A stretch of DNA of 64,000 nucleotides from Paenibacillus mellifer (GTDB lineage Bacteria > Bacillota > Bacilli > Paenibacillales > Paenibacillaceae), in the NCBI RefSeq assembly GCF_023195895.1, contig NZ_JALPRK010000006.1, positions 124,001 to 188,000 on the forward strand, read 5' to 3'. Positions 58,027 to 64,000 of the stretch are shown here, in pieces. The notes under the pieces were generated by a model. That model had not been told where the DNA came from, made no database searches, and worked only from the letters and a program-made list of their open reading frames with translations. A program made the position numbers and the translations under genes. Numbering within the stretch: position 1 is the first letter of the stretch; each line of letters starts with the position of its first letter.

Positions 58027-58972
58027 CTCAGAACAATGCCGCCGTTTTGAAGCTGATTTGGATGCCCTGCTGGAAGGGCGTGAAGTTCCCGTGAACCAGC
58101 CCGGAGAGTACGCCGAGTTGGTAGCTTTCGGAGGAGCGCTTGCCGCTGCCGAACTGGGTGCGGGAGCCCATAAAGAGGCGGTAAAAGAGCGGATCACGAA
58201 CCATACTTCTGCTCGCGGCGCCGCCCGTGGCTTGACGGGCCGCAAGCTTGCCGGAGGGGTGGCCTTTGCCGCGGCGCTAGCCTTGGTGATCGGAATTGGA
58301 TTTGCACCTTCGTCGTTTGCCAGCGGAATTCTGGACCGGATCATCTCCACCGTAACCTTAGGACATATTACCGTTTATCAGGTTGATTCTCCTTCGGACG
58401 AGGCATCAACCTCGTTGCCGGAAGTTTTGCAGGGTAAGGTGTTCACGAAGGACGGCAAACCCGTTCATGAGGTGAACTCCCATACAGGGACGTTGTATAC
58501 AGCGGATGGCGAGGAGATTGCCGGATTCACCAACAATGAGATCATAACCAAGGCTCAAGCAGATGCAGAGGTGAAGGAAGGGATCCTTACATTGACCGAT
58601 CCGGAAGCCTTAAGCCAACACACCGCATTCCAGGTGAAAATGCCGGAGTTCTTGCCGAAAGGTTACGCCTTCAACCGGGCCGAACAGTATCTCGATGAGC
58701 AGGGGACCGCGAGTCCGAAATACATCAGTTTGTATTTTGCCAAATCGGGTACTGGAAATGAAATTTACATTCAGCAGCGGATGGCCGATGAAGAAACCGC
58801 TTATGCCAGCTCTACGGAAGGTGCGGTGAAGCAGACCCAAATCGGTGGTGTAGATGCCGTTATCGTGAATGGGAACTCGATCGCTTGGGAAACGGATGGC
58901 GTGATGTTTGATTTGGTCGCCAAAGGATTGGAAGAGAGCGAATTGATCCGAATCGCGGAGTCTTTGAAATAA
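58019..58972 (+). CDS. Membrane-bound anti-sigma factor with DUF4367-like domain
   Basis: A 317-residue protein. The N-terminal cytoplasmic part (about 80 residues) would bind the sigma factor. One membrane segment follows (LAGGVAFAAALALVIGIGF), then an extracytoplasmic domain with a DUF4367-like C-terminus (FQVKMPEFLPKGYAFNRAEQ, QIGGVDAVIVNGNSIAWE). ATG 58019 follows AAAGGAAGGATAGAG and overlaps the sigma gene end, so translation is probably coupled. No zinc-binding HxxxCxxC motif is obvious in the N-terminal part. Confidence 0.82.
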   Translation: MDNSEQCRRFEADLDALLEGREVPVNQPGEYAELVAFGGALAAAELGAGAHKEAVKERITNHTSARGAARGLTGRKLAGGVAFAAALALVIGIGFAPSSFASGILDRIISTVTLGHITVYQVDSPSDEASTSLPEVLQGKVFTKDGKPVHEVNSHTGTLYTADGEEIAGFTNNEIITKAQADAEVKEGILTLTDPEALSQHTAFQVKMPEFLPKGYAFNRAEQYLDEQGTASPKYISLYFAKSGTGNEIYIQQRMADEETAYASSTEGAVKQTQIGGVDAVIVNGNSIAWETDGVMFDLVAKGLEESELIRIAESLK

Positions 58973-58981
58973 ATCGCAGAG

Positions 58982-59017
58982 AACAAACCGGCTCGCAGTT
59001 GCGGCCGGTTTGTTTGT
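58982..59017 (+). terminator. Rho-independent terminator after the anti-sigma gene
   Basis: AACAAACCGGC / GCCGGTTTGTT arms, then TGT. Confidence 0.8.
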
Positions 59018-59061
59018 GCGCTGCCTCAGGCTCATCGGCTCATCACGTGCTAATGGTCACT

Positions 59062-59246
59062 CTAACGGACCTGAGAGACCTTATTTGCCCCAAATGGGGC
59101 CGGTTCAAATTCTAACGGACCGTAGAGCCGTTATTTGGCCGAAAATACCGCACATGCTGCTCAAAAACGCCAAATAAGGTCTGTGGGGTCCGTTACATGT
59201 TTATAGCTGGCTGTTATCCCGAAATAACGGCGTTGGAGTCCGTTAG
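59062..59246. repeat. Repeat family E: four CTAACGGACC...CCTTATTTG units, two direct and two inverted
   Basis: Two direct units start at 59062 and 59112, and two inverted units end at 59195 and 59246. Like-oriented units are 50 bp apart. The paired halves can fold into a large symmetric hairpin. The element occupies most of the 337-bp gap between the anti-sigma terminator and the pilin-like operon end. Confidence 0.85.
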
Positions 59247-59309
59247 AGTAGCTCAAGCGCTCCGGTGCGCTATTTCAGGGCATAAAGTGTGTTACCGCAG
59301 CGAGAACGA

Positions 59310-60578
59310 TCAGTTGATCACAACGTTCTTCTCCTCAAACTTGATCTCCGACGGCTTCTGGGGGGGAGCGGGGGGAGAGGCGATGCCGTTAATGGTGACT
59401 TTGTCGTTCCCGTTGATTGTAAGTGCGCCGTTCGCATACACACTGCCCGTTAAGGTCGAAGGGGAATTCCCGTTGTTCAGTGTTACGGAACCTGCAGCGA
59501 ACAACGCAAATTGATTGATGCCATTCAAGTTTCCGTTCATCGTTCCCGTCAAATAGATGTTTTTTGCCAGCAGGGTACCGCCTGTATTGAATGTGCTTCC
59601 GTAGAAATCTCCGGTGATGTTCACCGTTGGGTCGCTGTTAAAGTTGGTGGTCCCGTTTACTTTAATGAGGTTAGCCTGCAGTTTGGAACTCGTACCCCCA
59701 CTAATTATCAAGTTTCCGCTAATGTAGATGATCCCGCTGGTAACAATCGACGAGTTAGCTTCCATCGTTACCTCACCATTCACCCAAAGATCACCTTCTA
59801 CCGTTAGAGTGACATTGGACATTAATTTGATCGAATTCAAGACGGTTGACTTGGTATATTTGGTATTCGCTTTGACCTCGAAATCCAGCGGTGTAACTGG
59901 AGTGGAGAAGAGGGCCGACTTGGTCGTCTTCAACTCCTTATCAATCTGATTCACGATGGAGGTTATCTCCAGACGGCTGGGTGGTGTTAAGCTCGATCCG
60001 CCCGGTAGGGTTGGGGATACGAGAACTCCGTTGATTTTGGACTGATTGTTGGCGACAGCGCCTGCCGAATAGACGTTGCCATTAATCGTCGTTCCGTTCA
60101 ACGCCATTGCTCCAAAGCTAACCACGGCATACCCGCCGGTTCCGGTTCCCGGGGAAGGATCGCCGGGAGTGAAGGAGAGCGTAATCTCCACCTTCCGCCG
60201 GAAGGTTTGGGTTATTTTGTCCGACACTCCGTCGGCTTTGACAATCGCGACATATCGTTGGTTCGCCTTATCCAAGGTTACCGTACCTGACTCTACATAA
60301 GGAGTGGCGGCAGCTTTGACATCGTCCAACGTAACCTTATCTTTATTCTTCAGCGCCATGATGGCGGTTCTAAGTTCAGAAAGCTTGATCAGCAACTTCG
60401 TTTCGCCGTCAGCTTGGGCGGAGACGATATCTTCGGAGATGTTCACCATGCCTTGGGAGTTCGTCACCGACTGCATAACTAGCGTGCCGATCACGAGCAG
60501 CAGGGCAACCAGAAGCAATACAGAAATCAAGGCATAACCTTGCTCTTGTCGGAAAGCCGCTTGCCTACGTCCATTCAT
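59310..60578 (-). CDS. PilX-like pilin-type protein with a beta-solenoid C-terminal domain
   Basis: A 422-residue protein with a type IV pilin-like N-terminus (EQGYALISVLLLVALLLVIGTLV) and a long C-terminal region rich in short repeating strands with Asn/Gly/Thr turns (TVEGDLWVNGEVTMEANS, NNGNSPSTLTGSVYANGAL). This suggests a beta-helix or bactofilin-like stack. ATG 60578 is chosen because GAGGTG lies 6 nt upstream; a GTG at 60593 would overlap the stop of the previous gene. It is the last of three pilin-like genes and could be a minor pilin or tip adhesin. The function is inferred. Confidence 0.75.
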   Translation of the reverse strand: MNGRRQAAFRQEQGYALISVLLLVALLLVIGTLVMQSVTNSQGMVNISEDIVSAQADGETKLLIKLSELRTAIMALKNKDKVTLDDVKAAATPYVESGTVTLDKANQRYVAIVKADGVSDKITQTFRRKVEITLSFTPGDPSPGTGTGGYAVVSFGAMALNGTTINGNVYSAGAVANNQSKINGVLVSPTLPGGSSLTPPSRLEITSIVNQIDKELKTTKSALFSTPVTPLDFEVKANTKYTKSTVLNSIKLMSNVTLTVEGDLWVNGEVTMEANSSIVTSGIIYISGNLIISGGTSSKLQANLIKVNGTTNFNSDPTVNITGDFYGSTFNTGGTLLAKNIYLTGTMNGNLNGINQFALFAAGSVTLNNGNSPSTLTGSVYANGALTINGNDKVTINGIASPPAPPQKPSEIKFEEKNVVIN

Positions 60579-60589
60579 CCCTACGCACC

Positions 60590-61090
60590 TCACGATACAA
60601 GTTTTATCGAAACGAATAGATAGATCGGTTCCACCTTAGGCTCATTCTTTAGTGCAACCCGCAGGTTCAGAAGTAAATCGTTGCTTCCCTTGGAGAACGT
60701 GGTGCCGGTTAAATCCAATGTTTCATCGCTGAAGCGAACCCCATCCAGGAGAAGTTGCCCGCCATTCAGTTGGATACGGATTGTCTGGGTTGCCTCCGAT
60801 AACGCGTCGGTAACCACATCGGCCTGAAATTGGGTAAAGCTGCCTCCGGATCCAGATCCGGAGCTTGAGACCGCCACGGCATTTTTCAGTTTGGCCTGGA
60901 GCGTGGAACTCAACGTAATCGCCTTATTCCGCAGCTGTGTTTCATGGTTGACTCGTCCAAAGGCGAACAACGACGTGGTCAATACGGTTGACACCAAAAT
61001 GACCAAGAGACCGGATAAAGCCAATGCCGCTAGCAGCTCCACCAAGGTGATCCCGTCTTCTCGATGCATCATCCTGAAGCGTCTCCTCAT
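60590..61090 (-). CDS. Prepilin-type N-terminal cleavage/methylation protein (PilW-like)
   Basis: A 166-residue pseudopilin: the EDGITLVELLAALALSGLLV N-terminus has the prepilin peptidase site (G before I, Glu at +5) and the hydrophobic pilin helix, then a variable beta domain with a Gly/Ser run. The ATG overlaps the preceding stop by 4 bp. It is a minor pilin of a type IV pilus or competence-like apparatus, in an operon with two others. Confidence 0.82.
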   Translation of the reverse strand: MRRRFRMMHREDGITLVELLAALALSGLLVILVSTVLTTSLFAFGRVNHETQLRNKAITLSSTLQAKLKNAVAVSSSGSGSGGSFTQFQADVVTDALSEATQTIRIQLNGGQLLLDGVRFSDETLDLTGTTFSKGSNDLLLNLRVALKNEPKVEPIYLFVSIKLVS

Positions 61091-61575
61091 GGTGTGATTC
61101 CTCCCGTAGAAGCGGCAGCGTAGTTCTTCTTGACGGCACCGGTAATTGAAACTTTATGTCTATACTTGCCGGCTCCTTGGGACGGATCGGGCTGCCAATA
61201 GGCCGTTACGGTGATGTACAGAATGTCGGGATTGGAAGCGTATTTCGAATTGCGGTCACTGATCTCGGTCGTCAGGAGGTAGATGTCCTTCGTCGCATTA
61301 GGCAGCGCACCCGGGGGGCGGTTGGCCCAGGTTTGCAGCACCGTAAACTCCATGTCCTGAATCTCGTGGAGACGGGCGTTGGCCAAATGGGTCGCAGACA
61401 GGCGTTGGTTCGTAAGCTTGCTCTGCGTAGTGCTGTTCGTGAAATAGGATAGAAAATATAAGCTGACGATAGAGAGAATCACTAGCGCAAGGGCTACTTC
61501 TAGCAACGTCAGACCGTCTTCCCGCGCGATGGTATGCCGAAGGGGAGATTTTTTTGGGTTTAAGGCGAATTTCAT
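61087..61575 (-). CDS. Prepilin-type N-terminal cleavage/methylation protein (PilV-like)
   Basis: A 162-residue pseudopilin with the signature EDGLTLLEVALALVILSIVS. ATG 61575 begins just before the motif with a GAGTGG site upstream; the frame reaches back to 61830 without support. The soluble part (LHEIQDMEFTVLQTWANRP, ILYITVTAYWQPDPSQGAG) is typical of minor pilins. It is the first gene of the minus-strand operon, divergent from the pilB-like gene over a 293-bp AT-rich spacer. Confidence 0.82.
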   Translation of the reverse strand: MKFALNPKKSPLRHTIAREDGLTLLEVALALVILSIVSLYFLSYFTNSTTQSKLTNQRLSATHLANARLHEIQDMEFTVLQTWANRPPGALPNATKDIYLLTTEISDRNSKYASNPDILYITVTAYWQPDPSQGAGKYRHKVSITGAVKKNYAAASTGGITP

Positions 61576-61868
61576 GACAATCCACTCGCTTTCAAACGAT
61601 ATAAAAAAATGTTGAGTCTTGTTAGTCGATGGAGAGTCCTGTCGAGCTATGTATTCTAGGTATATTTTACTATAAAAATGATAGCATCGTTTTTGTGAAA
61701 GGTATATAATCGTTATGAAATTAAGAATACATAAATTTTCCTCGTGTAATCTATCAAATGACCCGAACGTAGTAGAATAGGCCTTTGGAACTAACCTCGG
61801 AACAGCTTGTTTTTCAGCACATGCACGCACAGACTCTCATAAAAATACCAACAGTGATGAGGTGAACC

Positions 61869-63548
61869 ATGTACACGATCAAAAAAAGGTTGGGTGAACT
61901 TCTACTGGAATCCGGAATCATTACGGAACAGCAGTTGCAAATCGCTTTGGAGGAACAGCAGCGTACCAAGAAGAAACTTGGCGACGTGTTGTTGGCGCAA
62001 GGCGTCTTGACGGAACACCAGCTCATCGAGGTATTGGAGTTTCAGCTTGGCATCCCGCATGTTACGTTGTCTAGGTTTCAAATCGACGCCAAATTAAGCC
62101 AGGTCATTCCGGAGCAGATGGCCAGACGTTATCAAGTTCTGCCAATCCGCGCAGACGGACGTAAACTGATGGTCGCCATGGCTGACCCTTTGGATTTGTT
62201 TGTGATCGACGATCTTCGAATGAGCACGGGGTTCACGATCGAACCTGCGATTATTTCACGAGGGGAGCTGCAGCGGGGAATTGCTCGTCTCTATGGTCTG
62301 CAGGATTCCATGAACGAGATGATCAAGGATCTCGGAACCGGCATCGCGCAAATTGACGTAGAAGATTCAGTGATTTTAGGCGAGGATTCGCCCGTGGTCC
62401 GGCTGGTGCAGCAAATGATTGAGCAAGCAGTGCGCCTTGGCGCCAGCGACATCCACGTTGACCCGATGGATACGCAGCTGGCCATCCGCTACCGGATTGA
62501 CGGACAGCTTCGCAACGAGCGGACCGTTCCAAAGTCGATGCAAGGCGTGATTATCGCCAGACTCAAGATATTGGGTAACTTAAATATCGCCGAACGGCGG
62601 CTGCCGCAGGACGGGCGGATCAAGATGCTGGTGGACGGCAAACCCATCGATATTCGTTTGTCCTCCCTACCGACCGTCCATGGGGAAAAAATCGTCATGC
62701 GGCTGCTCGATCTTGCCGAAGGCGTAAAGGGATTGGACAAGCTGGGCATGACGGAGCCTACGTTAAACCTGTTCCAGCGTATGATCGAAAAGCAACACGG
62801 CATGGTCCTGTTGACCGGACCGACGGGGAGCGGGAAGACAACAACCTTGTATTCGGCTCTGCAGCACTTGAACCGGGAGGAAACGAATATCATTACGGTC
62901 GAGGATCCGGTGGAATATATGCTGGACGGCGTGAACCAAATGCAGGTCCATCCGGCGGCAGGGTTGACGTTTGCGAGAGGACTTCGATCTATCCTGCGAC
63001 AAGATCCTAACATCATCATGGTAGGGGAAATCCGTGACCTGGAAACGGCGGAAATTGCAATTCGCGCATCGTTAACCGGCCATCTCGTATTCTCTACCTT
63101 ACATACCAACGATGCGGTGAGTACGGTCGTCCGGTTGCGCGACATGGGGATCGAACCGTATCTGATTGCCTCTTCATTGATTGGGATCGTGGCCCAGCGG
63201 CTAGTGCGCTGCATCTGCCCGGACTGCAAAACCGCCTATACGCCAGAACGGCAAGAAATGATCTACCTGGAGCGGCTCGGTATCGGAGCGGACAAGCTAT
63301 ACCGCGGCACCGGCTGCGGCACCTGCGGCAAAACCGGCTACCGCGGCCGGATGGCGGTGCATGAAGCGCTGCTCATTAGCGATGATCTTCGTTCGGCGAT
63401 CGTGGACGGCAGTTCAATCCCTGAACTTCGCCAGATGGCGAAGGAGCAAGGGATGACGACGTTGTTTGCCGACGGGATTCAGAAGGCGCTGGAGGGAAGA
63501 ACCACCCTGCAGGAAATCATCCGCGAAGTGGAAGAGGAAGAACGATGA
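61869..63548 (+). CDS. pilB: Type IV pilus assembly ATPase, GspE/PilB family
   Basis: A 559-residue secretion ATPase with an N-terminal MshEN-like domain (about residues 1-150), the linker, and the motor domain. The Walker A motif is TGPTGSGKTTT, the Walker B region is IIMVGEIRDLETAEIAIRA, and the zinc-binding tetracysteine is CICPDC ... GCGTCGKTGYRGRMAVHE. It powers pilus extension at the inner membrane. ATG 61869 follows GATGAGGTGAACC. The TGA overlaps the ATG of the next gene (PilT-like). Competence-type ATPases are shorter and lack the zinc site. Confidence 0.93.
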   Translation: MYTIKKRLGELLLESGIITEQQLQIALEEQQRTKKKLGDVLLAQGVLTEHQLIEVLEFQLGIPHVTLSRFQIDAKLSQVIPEQMARRYQVLPIRADGRKLMVAMADPLDLFVIDDLRMSTGFTIEPAIISRGELQRGIARLYGLQDSMNEMIKDLGTGIAQIDVEDSVILGEDSPVVRLVQQMIEQAVRLGASDIHVDPMDTQLAIRYRIDGQLRNERTVPKSMQGVIIARLKILGNLNIAERRLPQDGRIKMLVDGKPIDIRLSSLPTVHGEKIVMRLLDLAEGVKGLDKLGMTEPTLNLFQRMIEKQHGMVLLTGPTGSGKTTTLYSALQHLNREETNIITVEDPVEYMLDGVNQMQVHPAAGLTFARGLRSILRQDPNIIMVGEIRDLETAEIAIRASLTGHLVFSTLHTNDAVSTVVRLRDMGIEPYLIASSLIGIVAQRLVRCICPDCKTAYTPERQEMIYLERLGIGADKLYRGTGCGTCGKTGYRGRMAVHEALLISDDLRSAIVDGSSIPELRQMAKEQGMTTLFADGIQKALEGRTTLQEIIREVEEEER

Positions 63549-64000
63549 ATCAAGAACCTATCGTAACGGACGAAACGTTTAACGGACTGCTAAAACAAGC
63601 GTTTAACGCCGGAGCATCCGATTTGCATGTGACGGTGAACTCTCCGCCGGTGCTGCGTGTCGATGGAACGCTTCAAGCACTGGGTGAGGAGCTGTTGTCA
63701 CCGTCTTCGCTGGAACAGATCGTACAGGAGTTAATGAGCCCGGCTCAGTATAAGAAATTCACGGATCAGGGGGAGCTGGACTTCTCTTACGGCGTACCTG
63801 GGATCTCCCGGTTCCGGATCAATGTATTCCGGCAGCGGGGTTCGATCAGCATTGCGGTAAGAGTCATCTCGCCGTCCATCCCCGCTTTCGAGACGTTAAA
63901 TTTGCCGTCCGTGCTATTGAAGCTGGCCCAGAAGCCGCAAGGCCTGTTCCTCGTCACCGGACCGACCGGAAGCGGGAAATCAACCACTCTGGCTTCCCTG
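63545..64000 (+). CDS. pilT: Type IV pilus retraction ATPase PilT (partial, cut by window end)
   Basis: The first 152 codons are present: the PAS-like N-terminal domain (AGASDLHVTVNSPPVLRVDG, YGVPGISRFRINVFRQRG) and the Walker A motif GPTGSGKSTT at the edge. Family members drive pilus retraction and twitching motility. It overlaps pilB by 4 bp. A pilC-like gene would be expected further on. Confidence 0.92.
   Translation, partial: MNQEPIVTDETFNGLLKQAFNAGASDLHVTVNSPPVLRVDGTLQALGEELLSPSSLEQIVQELMSPAQYKKFTDQGELDFSYGVPGISRFRINVFRQRGSISIAVRVISPSIPAFETLNLPSVLLKLAQKPQGLFLVTGPTGSGKSTTLASL

Overview
The window reads as chromosomal DNA of a low-toxicity, Gram-positive, Paenibacillus-like Firmicute (Paenibacillaceae). 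The evidence is strong AGGAGG-type ribosome binding sites, lipoprotein signal peptides, a FIMAH-domain surface protein, a B. subtilis-like maltodextrin locus without its own ABC ATPase, a 463-residue TcyP-type cystine carrier, and several families of palindromic intergenic repeats. No rRNA, tRNA, insertion sequence, phage gene or true CRISPR array was seen. Genus assignment is inference.

Layout. 1-3.8 kb: the tail of a MoxR ATPase gene, a DUF58 gene, then on the other strand a class D-type sortase, its probable LPQTA-anchored substrate, and a FemAB/GNAT-like protein. 4.0-25 kb: a Wzx/Wzy-type surface polysaccharide locus. It holds a right-handed beta-helix protein, a polysaccharide deacetylase, a Wzz/YveK-like chain-length protein, a complete WbpA-B-D-E set for UDP-2,3-diacetamido-2,3-dideoxyglucuronic acid, a flippase, a second deacetylase, three glycosyltransferases, a polymerase/ligase and a priming sugar transferase. 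A second beta-helix paralogue (membrane-anchored), an LCP-family ligase and a sugar-nucleotide epimerase follow. Many genes overlap by 4 bp, which suggests translational coupling.

25-36 kb: a DUF4129 membrane protein, a CorC/HlyC-type CBS protein, an FAD-dependent oxidoreductase behind a guanine-class riboswitch with an unusual predicted ON architecture and putative PurR boxes, a metallophosphoesterase lipoprotein, a zinc-ribbon membrane protein and a 1166-residue multidomain secreted protein. 36-55.5 kb: a maltodextrin regulon. It contains amylo-alpha-1,6-glucosidase, type I pullulanase, maltose phosphorylase, beta-phosphoglucomutase, a LacI regulator, neopullulanase/cyclomaltodextrinase, MalEFG-like transporter, a chemoreceptor and a lipoprotein alpha-amylase. 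At least eight TGCAAACGTTTGCA-like operators tie these genes together. Extracellular dextrin would be cut by the amylase, imported, debranched and hydrolysed or phosphorolysed, and beta-glucose 1-phosphate converted to glucose 6-phosphate.

55.8-64 kb: a cystine symporter, an ECF sigma/anti-sigma pair, and a type IV pilus locus with three pilin-like genes diverging from pilB and pilT (the latter cut by the window end).

The most unusual signal not explained by genes is a set of intergenic arrays (9.66, 20.99 and 30.11 kb). Each has exactly four imperfect 25-bp palindromes (AAATGTTGCA-N5-TGCAACATTT) at 51-52 bp pitch, about five DNA helical turns. Two unrelated repeat families (40.7 and 59.1 kb) also occur as four units with about 50-51 bp pitch.
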